From the NCBI RefSeq assembly GCF_029867415.1, contig NW_026705406.1, positions 645,729 to 709,728 on the forward strand: DNA of 64,000 bases, read 5' to 3'. This DNA is from Vicia villosa. Its lineage: Eukaryota > Streptophyta > Magnoliopsida > Fabales > Fabaceae. The notes beneath the pieces are model-generated. The model worked only from the letters and a program-made list of their open reading frames with translations. It ran no database searches and was not told where the DNA came from. A program made the position numbers and the translations under genes. Below, in pieces: positions 42,370 to 54,108 of the stretch; the stretch's first letter is position 1, and each line of letters opens with the position of its first letter.

Positions 42370-45300
42370 TTATTTTAGAGAAATCCTTAATGAAGCGTCG
42401 GTAAAAACCAGCGTGTCCCAGAAAATTCTTATTTCTCTAACGGTTTTGGGAGGTTGAAGGTTTTCGATAATTTCAATTTTTGCTTTATCAACTTCGATTC
42501 CTCTATCGGATACGATGTGTCCAAGTACAATTCCTTGTCGAACCATGAAATGGCATTTTTCCCAATTAAGGACCAGGTTTACGCTTACGCATCGTTTAAG
42601 TACCAGTTCGAGGTTCTCTAAACATGTTTCAAAACTTCCTCCACAGACAGAGAAGTCGTCCATAAAGACCTCCATTATTCCATCTAAGAAGTCGGCAAAT
42701 ATTGCCATCATGCATCTTTGGAAGGTCGCGGGTGCATTGCAGAGTCCAAAAGGCATTCGTCTATAAGCGAATGTACCATAAGGACAGGTAAACGTGGTCT
42801 TCTCTTGGTCGTCAGGGTGAATAGGAATTTGGAAAAATCTGGAGTATCCATCCAGATAACAGAAATGCGAGTGTTTAGCTAAGCGTTCGAGCATTTGATC
42901 TATGAAAGGTAAAGGGAAATGGTCTTTTCGGGTAGCTTTGTTTAGCTTCCTATAGTCAATGCACATTCTCCATCCAGTTTGGGTACGTTGTGCTACAGAT
43001 TCGCCTTTAGCATTAGTGATTACAGTAACTCCTCCTTTCTTTGGTACGACGTGAACAGGGCTAACCCATTTACTATCGGATATAGGATATATTATTCCAG
43101 CTTCTAGCAGTTTTTGGATTTCCTTTTTAACCACATCGCTCATAATAGGATTTATTCGCCTTTGATGTTCCCTAGAGGTTTTACTATCGTCTTCGAGCAT
43201 AATGCGGTGCATACACAGAGAAGGGATTATACCTTTCAGATCTGATATGTTGTATCCTAAAGCGGTAGGGTATTTTCTTAGGACATTAAGTAATTTTTCA
43301 GTCTCGGTTCGTCCTAAGTTGGCGTTCACTATAACTGGTCGGTTTAGTTCTTCGTCTAGAAATTCGTATCTAAGATCGGTAGGAAGTGTTTTCAGCTCTA
43401 TAGCAGGCTTCTTAGGTCCAGGTATAGGATCGGGGGTTAAAGCTAAGCATTCACTCAGGTGGTTATCTTGATATTCCTCACGCCAGTTGTCATCTTCAAG
43501 AATTGGCGGCATAGGAATTCTTAGGATTTCGGTTTCCTTATTTGGTTCGGATTTTATTTCTTTGACACACTCGTCGATTATGTCAGCAGAACAACATGTG
43601 TCAATTATAGAAGGTGCTTTTAGGAATTGGGAAAGGATAAATTCTATTTTCTCTTCTCCTACTTCGAAAGTAAGCTTTCCTCGCTTTACATCTATAATTG
43701 CACCAGCGGTTGCTAAAAATGGTCTTCCTAATATGATCGGGATGTTAGAATCTTCTTGGATATCCATAATGATAAAGTCAGTTGGGATGTAGAATTGACC
43801 TACACGAACAGGGATATTTTCTAACATTCCTACAGAGTATTTGACTGAACGGTCAGCTAGTTGAAGGGACATTCTCGTTGCTTTAAGCTCACCTAGATTG
43901 AGTTTCTTACAGGTCGAAAGAGGCATCAAACTAACACTAGCTCCTAAGTCGCACAAGGCTTTCTCTATGATGGTTTTTCCTATTACGCAGGGTATAGAGA
44001 AACTACCAGGGTCTTTCAGTTTTGGAGGCATGTTATTTTGGATGATAGCGCTACATTCAGCGGTAAGCGTTATAGTTTCGTTATCCTCGAGTTTCTTTTT
44101 GTTTGATAAGATTTCTTTTAAGAACTTAGCGTATGAAGGCATCTCAGTTATGGCTTCTGTGAATGGTATGGTTATGTTTAATTGCTTCAGAAGTTCTACA
44201 AATCTTTTAAATTGCGCTTCGGTTTTTGATTTAGCTAATCTCTGAGGGTAAGGAATTGGTGGCTTATAAGGCGGTGGTGGAACATAAGGTTTCTCTTTTT
44301 CAGGTTCCACTTCGTTATTGTTCTCATCAGTCTTAGCAGTTTGTTCGTCAGTTGTTTTCTTTTGGGTTTCCTTTGGCTCTTGTTGTGACATGGGTACGTT
44401 TTGAGTTCTAGGATCTATGGGTCCATCGTAATTCGTTCCACTTCGTAGTGTTATCGCGTTCGCATGTCCTTTAGGATTGGGTTGAGGTTGAGCAGGAAAC
44501 GTGCCAGCAGGGGCAGCAGTAGGTGCTTGTTGTTGAGCTACTTGTGAGATTTGAGTTTCTAACATTTTGTTATGTGTAGCTAAAGCATCTACTTTGTTCG
44601 ATAGTTGTTTTAGTTGCTCGCTATTGTGGATGTTTTGATTCAGGAAGTCTTTATTGGTTTGTTGTTGGGAAGCTATAAAGTTCTCCATCATGATTTCTAG
44701 ATTTGACTTCCTAGGGGTGTTTTGAGCAGCTACAGGCGCTTTTTGGTAGCCAGGTGGTACAGCAGGTGCTTGTCCAGGCGCGTACAACGCATTGTTGTTC
44801 TTATAAGAAAAATTCGGATGGTTTTTCCAACCAGGGTTGTACGTGCTAGAATAAGGGTTTCCTTGAGCATAGTTTACTTGATCAGATGGGATTCTAGTCA
44901 AGAGTTGACATTCAGCAACTACATGTCCAGTCAATCCACAGATCTCGCAGTTAGGTGTTACAGCGGCAGCGGTGGCTGAAGGAGTGATGGTTAAGTTCTC
45001 GATCTTTTGAGTTAAAGCGTCTACTTTAGCGTTAACGCGGTCTATACCACTTATTTCGTACATTCCTCCTTTGGTTTGGGCTTTCTCTAGAGCGGCTCGT
45101 TCTCCACCCCATTGGTAATGGTTTTGTGCCATGTTCTCTATGAGTTTGTATGCTTCATCATGGGGTTTGTCCATTAATGCTCCGCCAGCAGCGGCATCTA
45201 TAGTCATTTTAGTGTTATATAAGAGACCACCATAGAAAGTATGGATGATCAGCCATGGTTCGAGTCCATGATGAGGGCATATTCTAAGCATGTCCTTGTA

Positions 45301-45915
45301 ACGTTCCCAAGCTTCGAAGAGTGATTCGTTATCTTTCTGGGTAAATCCGTTGATTTGACCTCTAAGCATAGCAGTTTTGCTAGGCGGAAAGTATATCGCT
45401 AAGAATACTCTCTTCAATTCGTCCCACGTAGTTATGGAATTGGAAGGCAGGGATTGAAGCCACGCTCTAGCTCTATCTCTCAAGGAGAAAGGGAAAAGGC
45501 GTAATCGAATAGCTTCGGAACTAACGTTGTTGGCTTTGATAGTGTCGGCGTATTGCACGAACACGGATAAATGGAGATTGGGGTCGTCTACAGGGCTTCC
45601 AGAGAATTGATTCTGTTGAACAGCTTGGACCAGCGAAGGTTTCAGTTCGAAATTGTTTGCCTCAATCGCAGGTGGTGCGATACTTGAATGCGGTTCAGCG
45701 CGCGAAGGAGCGGCATAGTCTCTAAGAGGACGAATAGCAGCCATCTCTAACTTCGGGATAATTTGATTGATTTGATCAGTAAGAGTCAATTCCTGATTAA
45801 TCGGAATTTCTGCTACTTCGGGAAGATTGCGAGCTCGACGTTTGACGTTAATGAAACGTTCGATCTCGTTAATTCGTTGTATCAAATCTCCTCCTTGTGA
45901 ACGAGTATTTGGCAT
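42370..45915 (-). CDS. gag-pol: Athila gag-protease-RT polyprotein, frameshifted at its end
   Basis: ATG at 45915, about 80 bp after the primer site. Gag core ([38 protein letters not shown]) at about residues 100-250, one zinc knuckle ([14 protein letters not shown]) near 330, a Pro/Lys/Glu-rich linker, a protease with [13 protein letters not shown] and [15 protein letters not shown], and RT with [11 protein letters not shown] and the catalytic FMDD. A one-base loss near 42430, right after PPKTVREIR, shifts the frame and ends the protein 24 residues later, separating RT from RNase H-integrase. Confidence 0.9.
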   Translation of the reverse strand: MPNTRSQGGDLIQRINEIERFINVKRRARNLPEVAEIPINQELTLTDQINQIIPKLEMAAIRPLRDYAAPSRAEPHSSIAPPAIEANNFELKPSLVQAVQQNQFSGSPVDDPNLHLSVFVQYADTIKANNVSSEAIRLRLFPFSLRDRARAWLQSLPSNSITTWDELKRVFLAIYFPPSKTAMLRGQINGFTQKDNESLFEAWERYKDMLRICPHHGLEPWLIIHTFYGGLLYNTKMTIDAAAGGALMDKPHDEAYKLIENMAQNHYQWGGERAALEKAQTKGGMYEISGIDRVNAKVDALTQKIENLTITPSATAAAVTPNCEICGLTGHVVAECQLLTRIPSDQVNYAQGNPYSSTYNPGWKNHPNFSYKNNNALYAPGQAPAVPPGYQKAPVAAQNTPRKSNLEIMMENFIASQQQTNKDFLNQNIHNSEQLKQLSNKVDALATHNKMLETQISQVAQQQAPTAAPAGTFPAQPQPNPKGHANAITLRSGTNYDGPIDPRTQNVPMSQQEPKETQKKTTDEQTAKTDENNNEVEPEKEKPYVPPPPYKPPIPYPQRLAKSKTEAQFKRFVELLKQLNITIPFTEAITEMPSYAKFLKEILSNKKKLEDNETITLTAECSAIIQNNMPPKLKDPGSFSIPCVIGKTIIEKALCDLGASVSLMPLSTCKKLNLGELKATRMSLQLADRSVKYSVGMLENIPVRVGQFYIPTDFIIMDIQEDSNIPIILGRPFLATAGAIIDVKRGKLTFEVGEEKIEFILSQFLKAPSIIDTCCSADIIDECVKEIKSEPNKETEILRIPMPPILEDDNWREEYQDNHLSECLALTPDPIPGPKKPAIELKTLPTDLRYEFLDEELNRPVIVNANLGRTETEKLLNVLRKYPTALGYNISDLKGIIPSLCMHRIMLEDDSKTSREHQRRINPIMSDVVKKEIQKLLEAGIIYPISDSKWVSPVHVVPKKGGVTVITNAKGESVAQRTQTGWRMCIDYRKLNKATRKDHFPLPFIDQMLERLAKHSHFCYLDGYSRFFQIPIHPDDQEKTTFTCPYGTFAYRRMPFGLCNAPATFQRCMMAIFADFLDGIMEVFMDDFSVCGGSFETCLENLELVLKRCVSVNLVLNWEKCHFMVRQGIVLGHIVSDRGIEVDKAKIEIIENLQPPKTVREIRIFWDTLVFTDASLRISLK

Positions 45916-45993
45916 ACAATCGTTCAGAAAGAAAGGGAAGAATTGTCCTAGTCTCTACGGTGTAACAGTGAGTTACGATATCGACTTAAATAG

Positions 45994-46011
45994 TCCCCGG
46001 CAACGGCGCCA
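45994..46011 (-). other. primer-binding site, tRNA-Asp type (element D)
   Basis: Minus strand TGGCGCCGTTGCCGGGGA, six bases downstream of the 5' LTR; the standard Athila primer site. Confidence 0.93.
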
Positions 46012-47249
46012 AAAACTTAATCGCGACTTTACGTGTCTATAAATCTGATAACTGCAAGTGCACAGTCGTGTCGTGTAGTTTTAAAAGATATCGAATCCAC
46101 ATGGACTATGAATCGATCTACCGTTATCTAAGGTTACTATGTAAAGCTAGGGCTACTAATATTTCGATTGTTCTTAAGGGAAAGTGAGTGAAAAATTAAG
46201 AATATAATAAAAGACATATATCAGTATGTATTTCGTTTAACTTAAGGTGATCCGAAGGTCCATTGGCTTTTGCATAATTTAATTAAAAATCTTTACTAAT
46301 TCAATTGATTAAAAATCCTCGTCTCAAACTTTCGCTCTATTGATTTAGATTACTGTCCTAATCCTAATGTACGCTTTCGCCATCCCATTAGATTTTAGAA
46401 AAGCTTTTTGGAAACAACGTAATTAATAAAATTCCCGTTTTATGAAGTTGTTATCTATTTAAATCTCCTAATCTCAAACTTTTGCTCTGTTGACTCGGAA
46501 CATGCTAATATCCCTAACGTACGCTTTCGCCATCCCGTCGGGTGTAAAAACAATTTTTGAAAATAAATAAGTCCTAATTAGTTTTAATACGCTTTCGCCA
46601 TCCTTAAAACTAATGTCCTATGTCTACTATCCAGTTAAAGATCTCAAACTTTCGCTCTGTTGATTTTAACCTTTGACCGTCTTAACCCCTCAAACTTTCG
46701 CTCTATTGGTTTTAAGACTTACTAATTAAATTAGACATACAGACCAAAAACAGGTGATAGTTAATAAAATATAATTAAGCCAATTTATTTCGGATCCCTA
46801 TGGTTAACTTACTTTACATACCGATATCATAATAATTTAGCCAGACATATTAATATGGTTAAACATGCATAAATCGGTTCGGTTCATAATAATAGGCATA
46901 GTAATTGGCATACAATATATCATGCAAATAAATATAAATAAAGGCGGTAAATAAAAACCTGAATTAAATAAATGGTAATTGAATCTTCGAGTACTGAACT
47001 TCCACCACAGGTTGGCTGGATCGTTCTTCGGAATTTAAACAGACAGAAAAAAATAAACAAGGAAATAAAGCGATAAATCTAACGTAAGGCTAGATCTATA
47101 AAAAGTTCACAACAATTTCCAGTGTAGAAATCGTTGTGAGAAAATAAGTGTTTGAATGTAAGCAGAATAAAGAAATACGGTTCACGGTACAATTTCGGCA
47201 GCACTTCGTTGGCAGGAAATCGGACTCCTTGGAAGTGAGGTAGCAGGTC

Positions 47250-47259
47250 CTATTTATAG
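47250..47259 (-). promoter_or_regulatory. TATA box driving element D
   Basis: Minus strand CTATAAATAG in the 5' LTR, 55 bp downstream of the palindrome array. Confidence 0.68.
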
Positions 47260-47314
47260 GAGAGGTTTTGCTGTGACGTTACGTGAAAAGTGGGGATTTT
47301 TGCAGACTGGGTGT

Positions 47315-47457
47315 GGAGACGTGCGTCTCCGTTTCTTCAGGAAGTGGCCTTGACTGACTTGAGACGTGCGTCTCAAGTGGAGAAGATGTAGGAGCAGTTG
47401 GAGACGGGCGTCTCCTCTTGGTGACGTGGCAGAAGAACGTTGGAGACGTGCGTCTCC
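47315..47457 (-). promoter_or_regulatory. four-copy GAGACG palindrome array in LTR D (right copy)
   Basis: Palindromes at 47315-47330, 47357-47378, 47400-47415 and 47441-47458, identical to those of the left LTR. Confidence 0.85.
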
Positions 47458-47764
47458 ACTTGCTGGGAAGGTTTGGGCCACGCGCCTTTGGTTCCATAGT
47501 GGGCTGAACTGTCTCTTTTGGGCCTTTTGGGTCCTAATTGCACCCCTCCTTCACTTCAGCACTCCTTTTTCATCTTTTAGGCATAAATATTGGTCATTTA
47601 AGCTCCATTTTCTTTCCTTTTCGCAAATAGTCGTAATTAGAGTGTAAATCCTGAAACGAAACAAATACTCGCGTAATATCATAATAAATTAACATAATAA
47701 ACGGAAAATGCTATAAATATCTATGGATTTCAAGCTAAATATACGATATAAAATCGTGTTATCA

Positions 47765-47769
47765 ATAAT
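47765..47769. repeat. target-site duplication ATAAT, right copy (element D)
   Basis: Exact partner of 33743-33747. Confidence 0.92.
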
Positions 47770-48440
47770 TGTTGAATAACTGTTAATTGATAAATTGTTC
47801 TGAGTCTTGGGGGTTCTGGAATCAAAATCATAACTTTGAAAGTGCTCCAATGGTGAAAACGCAAAATTTTGCATTCGGCACAACAATGATGGGCATCACC
47901 TTCGTGACAAGCCAACCGTTAGTGTGTTGGGAAGGCTGAAGGGTCGACCGTCATGGTTCCAGGAATGGGCTCCTTGCTCGAACGTCACAGTGGTGAAGAT
48001 TTTGAGTGAGAGAGAGAAAGGTGGTGGTTTGGGGTGACGAGTGTCATCCCCTGTTTGACCTGTTTTTAGTCATTTGAATCTATTTTTCGAGCAAATTCTA
48101 TTGTCAAGGTCTATTTGATGTTGTTTGGTAGTGCTTGTTTAGTTTTTATGATAAAATTAATTAATTGAATTATTGAGGTGTTCAGAGTTGAAGTTGATGT
48201 GTATAAAGTTGAGTTTGAGAATTAAATTATTTGAGTTTAGAGTTGTTCTTGAGGGAGATAAAGCTATGTATGTAACCCTTAATCTTTAAATAATAGTTAT
48301 TAGAGTTAATTGTGAACACTATGAGTATGCCTTGTTGAATATTGATATTGCTTGATGCTTTTGATGAGTATAGTTGAGAAAATAATTATTTTGATTATGT
48401 TGATTCTCTAAGATTGTATGATTGGCATTAATTTTAGTAA
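47770..48440 (+). repeat. 3' LTR of element E, second part (right limit uncertain)
   Basis: Continues the Tekay LTR after D. The stretch with GGGTCGACCGTCATGG and CTCGAACGTCACAGTGG looks like the cytosine-rich middle of Tekay-type LTRs. I could not find the CA end or a target duplication, so 48440 is approximate. Confidence 0.45.
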
Positions 48441-50125
48441 AAAAAACTAGACAACATGTTAGATAAAATGTTTCAACCTTCATAATTTAAAGGTTGAACA
48501 TTATGTTGAACAAGATGTTCTATCAATTGCAACTGGTATAACATGTCAAAGAGAGATGTCCTTTGCTGGATCCATTTGACATCGTGACTGAGCGTAAAGC
48601 TGGGCCTTTTGGATTCTGTTTAACTTGTTACAGATGCACAATATTTGGAGAATATTATGCAATCCTGTGATCATGAATGATGTCAAAAGTAATGTTGGAA
48701 CATCATCTCAGGAGACCATGTCGAGGGAAGAGTTTGCTTTAGGAAGTTGTGTACATGAATAATGTCGGATCATGTATGCTAGACATCTTTCCTAACAAAG
48801 GGAGTTGTGTATTGACAAATGATTAGATGCAGGATTGCAGTCTAAACATTGTGTTCCAGATAACTGCATGGGAGTGTATTTCTTTTTATAATATTATGGT
48901 GTTCATAAGTCATCCAGAAGAAGCTACAAAAGGTGTATTCCATTGGAATCTTCTTGAATAACCTAAATGAATGACTTCCAAGCTGCATAAGCTCTATGTA
49001 AAGGAGGAAAATGGTCTGACCATATCTATATTAGAGTGATTATAGAACCCTCTTATACCAACAATACTAATAGGTACAAGGTAAAAGTATCAAATGAAGT
49101 GGTCTGAGATGATTTTTTTTGATACAAGACCAGATTGTGGTAATCTGATGAAGTTATGCATATGAGTGATTGCAAATACTTTTTAGGGAGATGAGTATTT
49201 GTCTGAATATTGTGTACAAGTCTATATTATAAATATTATGGTTCAGAAAGTAGTTAAGAGTTTACTTCTCTAAATGGACAACTTGTGTATGAAGCAGCTG
49301 AAGGTGTATGTCAAACACAGAATACATAACATATTTTCATCCATAAAGTCATGGCTATGAGTATAGATCACCTATGTCATTGTTTAGCAACTAGGCCCGG
49401 GCGATTAGTGGGTTGAAGGAAGACTAAGATTGATCTCACATGATAAAAGTGTGTTCAGCAAAAGAGGAGTAGTGGTTGTCCAAGACAGGGGAAGTTAAGT
49501 CTTGTACTTGGATTTTTTCCCTAATGGTACAGTCCTTGAGATCTTGTATTCTAGTCAAGTGTGTGGAGATGATGTATCTCGTGTGAGGTTTGATGTCAGA
49601 TAACATGTCATGACATAAGGACTATCAGACATTGTGTTCTGGGTATTATTGTGTTCTTGGGAGGACAGGTGTGGTTCTAGTTATAAGAAGCTGGTTGGGT
49701 GAATCATGTGTGCTCTAACCTCTTTGGAACACTCTGAGGGAAAGCATTGTGCATAAGAGAATTTATTTTTCTCTTCTATTTTAAGTACGACTGAATAAAG
49801 GTTAGTTTATAGCATGGGAGATGTCTCACATGATATCTTGTCTCCTAGGGCTTTGTCACGAGTTCTAGTTGAGTATAGAATAGTGACCTGTAGAAGGCCT
49901 GGTGTTTTAATTCAGGTCACGAGATGGCTTTATGAACCATCTACTGCTTGATTGAAGAAGTCTTGAGAGTATAAGATAAGGTAGACAATGTCTGAAAAGA
50001 TGTCAGGACATTGTTCAGGACTTTGGTCCCTCAATACCAGCAAAGGAATATTATGGCCGGTGCAATCAAGAACACGTTAGAAGTGTGTACAACGTATCTG
50101 AGCATGCACATTTATTGGAACCAGC
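48441..50125. other. unclassified non-coding sequence
   Basis: No ORF of note and no LTR ends that I can place. Words such as ACATGTC, GATGTC and GGACATTGT recur, a style seen in LTR/UTR regions of some copia elements, but I cannot assign a family. It is cut at 50125 by element B (CCAGC would be its left duplication). Confidence 0.4.
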
Positions 50126-52035
50126 TGTTGCACCCCAAAATTTGCCCTCTTTATTTGAGCTATAAGTTATTAACGACGTTTATTTCGTCATCCAAAAAAT
50201 TGAAGAAAAATAATAAAGAGTTTTCATGGGTTTAAGGAGAAAGGTGTGAAAATGATTTAAACAGTGGAAGTATGAGAAAATTCGCAAAGTCATATTTGGA
50301 AGGTGATATGAGCTAAGTTCCCACGTTATCTTGACCGTTTCGAAGATATCTACAACTTTTGTGTTCGGCTCGGAAGCCAATTCTTTGAGGAAGGTCGCCA
50401 GATTTGCAATTTACTTGAGGTTTCGTAGTGAAAAACGGTGCTGAATGTAGGGTTTCGGATATCAGAAAATTCATATCTCACAATCCGCTCGTCGGATTTT
50501 CTTGAAAATTTAACTGGAGCTCCGTACCATCATTACCAAGATTTCATATGTTCGGACCGAAGGCCAATTATGCACGGAAAATTCCCAGAATTTTAAGGAT
50601 CGTCGCGTTGTTTCGGTAAAAAGTGTGTTTTCGAGTATGTCGCGCCTAGTTTGAAAATTCATAACTTCTTCGATTTTTATCGTATGAAGTCCATTCTTGC
50701 GGCATTCTCTCGGAAATTTCGTTAGCTTCGTTTCTTCGTCACACATGCTTGTTCAGATTTTGAGCCGAAGGTAGGGTTTTATCGAGTTCTTTGAGCGGTA
50801 CTCACAAAATTCTGCACAATCGCACCAGATGAATCGACGTTTCTCGTCATTCAAATGCGTGTAATTTCTTCATCGCTTATCGAATTGAGACGATTCTTGC
50901 GGCGACGAGTCACAAATTTGGTCATCTTCGCAGCGGCATTGGTTTCGTTCTGAAATTCAGAGCCGAACCGAGTTTCCTTAAAAACGAGCCAAAATAAGAC
51001 GCACCGAGGACAATTTGGACATTTCGCGTTGACAATATTTAAACATTTTGCTCTTCACAAATCAGGGGAGGACTCTCATAATTTCAATTCACCAAAAAGA
51101 TCAAAAACACTTTCTCTCAATTCTCTCTCAATTCTCTTGAATCAAAACCACAAATTAAATAAAACTTCCATCAATATTCATCAATTTTCTTCAAGAATCA
51201 AGAACAACATGGATTGAAGATCAAGATCTCGAGTTCGAATTTATCTTCCTCTCTCCTCACAAGGCTGTGCGATCTCCTTCTCTCTCGCTTCAGATTTCGT
51301 TTTCGTGTTCGCGTCGCGTTCGTGTCGTGTTTGCGTTCGTATCGCATTCGTGTTCGCGCTTCGGTTTGGATCTTCATCCGGTAAGCTTCCGAATCTTGAA
51401 TTAAGTGCTTAATTGTTGATTATTATGTGAATTCGAATCTAGTTCTATCTTTTGTTCTTGGTTAATGGATGATTGATGACGATTGATCGGTGAATTTGCG
51501 TATTTTTTCGCTCGAATTGATCGTGTTCATGCAAATTGTGATTAGAATTGATGTTCATTGCATATAATTGGTATCCGTTGATGATGAATTATGATATTTG
51601 TGTTCGAATCCGTGAGTTGTTGGTGATTTCGTGTGTATGATTGTTGATGTTCATGTATGTGACTTGCGACGCACTCAAAGTGTTTGTATAAATGCATGCG
51701 GAGGATTTTTTGCGTGATAATTGACTTGCTTGATGCTTAAATCATGACTTGAATATGTTTTGTGGCTTAGTCAATATTGGATATGTTAATTCTTGATGAC
51801 GTAGTTATATTAACATGATTTTGTTTTGGTTGACGCGTCGCACTCGTGCTTTAGCTTATAACATGTTTCGTATTAATGTGCGTTTGTGTTTATGCCTTAC
51901 TTCTATGAGCATTTCCTTGCGTATTTTACAATATTTGATGCTTGTTTGTTTTGATTTCGACTCGGCACGGTTTTGGATTGAGTGCGAATGGCTCCGAGGC
52001 TTAAAAAATGCATAAAATTCTGTTTCACTACGCCA

Positions 52036-52282
52036 GGAACAGGTTCGTCCCAGCCAGGAACCGGTTCCCACTCAATCCAAAATTGTTGATTCTCTGGTTT
52101 TTAGTACCAGGAACCGGGTTGTCCCTAGGTGGGAACCGGTTCCTGCGTTGTTTTGTCCTCTGATTTGTGTGCCAGGAACTGGGTTGTCCCTAGGTGGGAA
52201 CCGGTTCCCAGTAATATGAAATATGCTTGCTTCTGTGATTTAGTACCAGGAACCGGGTTGTCCTGTGCAGGAACAGGTTTCT
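52036..52282 (+). repeat. GGAACCGGTTCC palindrome cluster in LTR B
   Basis: GGAACCGGTTCC at 52057, 52132 and 52197 (the last within the 16-bp palindrome TGGGAACCGGTTCCCA) alternates with GGAACCGGGTTGTCC-type words at 52110, 52184 and 52249, in units of about 70 bp. Confidence 0.8.
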
Positions 52283-52604
52283 GTGTGTAATTTTTGGTGT
52301 TTTCTTTTCTAACTCCTTTCTTGCATAACTTTTTACTCGTAGCTCCGATTTGCATGTTCTTTATATCGTCGGAAAGCTTATGAGACGTACTATCTTACTA
52401 GATGCTTTGTTTTCATTAATTTGTAGATCATCCATGTGTGATTTCTCTTTGATGTTTCATTATCCCTTCCATGTTTACATTACTTGTCCGTTTCCTTTCG
52501 CTTTATAGTAATAACACAATTCCGATTGCGATGTTTGTTATCTCTAACTTGTGTGCTAGTGTGCAAGGTTTTTGGATAGTCACCGACCGGCGCTTATTGC
52601 TTGA

Positions 52605-52653
52605 GTGTTCCGCTTTACTTGCGGAACACGATTTCCTTCGCTCGCATCGTGTT
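52605..52653 (+). other. two overlapping, mutually exclusive hairpins in LTR B
   Basis: GTGTTCCGC (52605-52613) pairs perfectly with GCGGAACAC (52621-52629). AACACGAT (52625-52632) pairs perfectly with ATCGTGTT (52646-52653). The shared AACAC can join only one stem at a time. Confidence 0.65.
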
Positions 52654-53913
52654 CTCATCCTAGAGACACGATCCTTTTACTTTATACCTGCTTGTTTGGT
52701 TTGCTTGTTCCTCTTGCAGGTGTATTGTGATTGTGCTCGACGCTCATGTCGACCTTTGTGTGCTTTCATGGCTAATCGGTGTGCTGACCAATTGCTTTTG
52801 CTTTGCTAGCTCGCTCGCGAGATTCTTAGTTTCTTCGCTTTGCTTCGCTTTAGTTTATGGGTCATCATCCGTTTGGTATTGATCCCGTTTCATTTTATTT
52901 CTATTGCACTTTACCGTTTTCTCGCATCATCCTTTAACATGAGAAGTAGGACTTAGACATTCATCTGGCCAAGCCCTCGAAAGAGGCTCTGTTTTTGTTG
53001 GTGTGTTTATATTTGTGCTTTGCGGCAGGGAGTCACGGTGTAATAAGTCCTATACGGCACTCCGTTAAGTCCTCATGGAAGGCACGCGGAAAGGGTTAGC
53101 AATCAACCCCCGCCTAGTCTCATCGAGTCCGTTCGGTATGCGCACGCTACGCGTCGCTTGCTTCCGAACTAGCACAAGATCTTGTTATCGAGTATGTCAG
53201 GAAAAGGGTTCATGCAGCCGGACCCCCGTCTTTCCTATAGATCGCGTCGCTCGACATTGATACTCGGTGTACGCACGCACCGTTTTCCTTTACGATCCGT
53301 GACGGCTTGGTTGCTAAGAGGGGTCCGCCCTCTTGTCTATGGCCCGATCATTTTCGCGAGGTCTAATGCTTGGTTGACTTGGGTTGAGTTGCTCCCCTTG
53401 GCTATGGCGGGACCGCTTTTCTACCATTCGGTCAGTACCGTTGGTTTGTTTGCTTTACGAGCGGAGTTCGTTTGTGTGATATTATTGTTTGTTTTCGCCT
53501 TTCCCCCCATAGGTTGTTAGTTTAGTTTAGAATTGTACCCTTTGTATGATAACATTAGGTAGCAAGCTTTCCCCCCTTAGCTTAGGTTTTCCTCATGCAT
53601 TCTTTAAAACACAAACCACACTCTTTGATTTTCTTTTCTTAAGAGCTTGTTATTTCCGCTCCATTCCCAAGCATAAGTCTCCAAAGGTCGAGCAGCGGAG
53701 TGTGAATGTAACTCGTTCACCTAAAAAACACAAAACAAACAGAAACTAGTTAGCCGAGCTACGGTAGCTCTGATTCTGCAAAAAAGATACGTAGGCAGCG
53801 GGGTAGGGCCCGTGCGAGCACAATCCTTTCTTTTCCCTACATTCTGCATTCATTTTAGTCCAGATTAGCGCAGTTTTCTTACACACCCATAGATTTAGAC
53901 ACTAGCATGGATA

Positions 53914-53957
53914 CCATCGAGTACGATGGGCGTGAGGGGTGCTATTACCTTCCCCTC
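53914..53957 (+). other. double hairpin near 3' end of LTR B
   Basis: CCATCG-AGTA-CGATGG (53914-53929), then GAGGGG/CCCCTC (53934-53939 with 53952-53957). Counterparts in A and F have different complementary arms. Confidence 0.7.
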
Positions 53958-54090
53958 GCGTAACCGACTCCCTTACCCAATTTCTCTGGTCGTGAGACCG
54001 TTGTTTTGTTTTGTGGTTTGCTGGCATTCCCGTCCTTTTCAGGATAAATATGTTAGTGGCGACTCTGTTAATTTTCGCGGTAGCGACAGC

Positions 54091-54108
54091 TGGCGACTCT
54101 GCTGGGGA
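54091..54108 (+). other. primer-binding site, tRNA-Arg type (element B)
   Basis: TGGCGACTCTGCTGGGGA, two bases after the LTR end. A shorter copy, TGGCGACTCTG, is 34 bp upstream inside the LTR. Confidence 0.9.

Larger units (their letters stand above)
33748..47764 (-). mobile_element. Complete Athila-type LTR retrotransposon, element D
   Basis: A 14,017-bp minus-strand element with 1.73- and 1.75-kb LTRs, TG..CA ends and an ATAAT duplication. Order on the minus strand: 5' LTR, primer site TGGCGCCGTTGCCGGGGA (tRNA-Asp type, standard for Athila), gag-protease-RT, RNase H-integrase, two related ORFs in the envelope position, polypurine tract, 3' LTR. The LTRs differ by about a dozen substitutions plus an 18-bp gap, so insertion is recent. 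One frameshift and one stop in pol make it non-autonomous as it stands. Confidence 0.95.
46018..47764 (-). repeat. 5' LTR of element D (right copy)
   Basis: 1,747 bp. Its inner end reads TAATCGCG where the left LTR has TGATCGCG, a point change at the terminal dinucleotide. Palindromes at 47315-47457, TATA box at 47250-47259, constant-loop hairpins at 46364-46718, including one copy (46679-46718, arms GTCTTAA/TTAAGAC) whose left arm is missing from the other LTR. Confidence 0.95.
50126..54088 (+). repeat. 5' LTR of element B
   Basis: 3,963 bp, TGTTGCACCCC..GCGACA, followed two bases later by the primer site. Contains a GGAACCGGTTCC palindrome cluster (52036-52282), overlapping hairpins (52605-52653), a GAGCTACGG..GATACGTAGGCA block (53755-53797), a double hairpin (53914-53957) and a primer-site look-alike (54057-54067). 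A weak TATA-like ATATTTAAAC lies at about 51037. Only one LTR is visible, so the start rests on similarity to LTR F. Confidence 0.85.

Noticed and set aside
51815..53520. Small + ORFs (66-112 aa) in LTR B
   Set aside because: They lie within the LTR, lack domains and are not preserved in the related LTR F.
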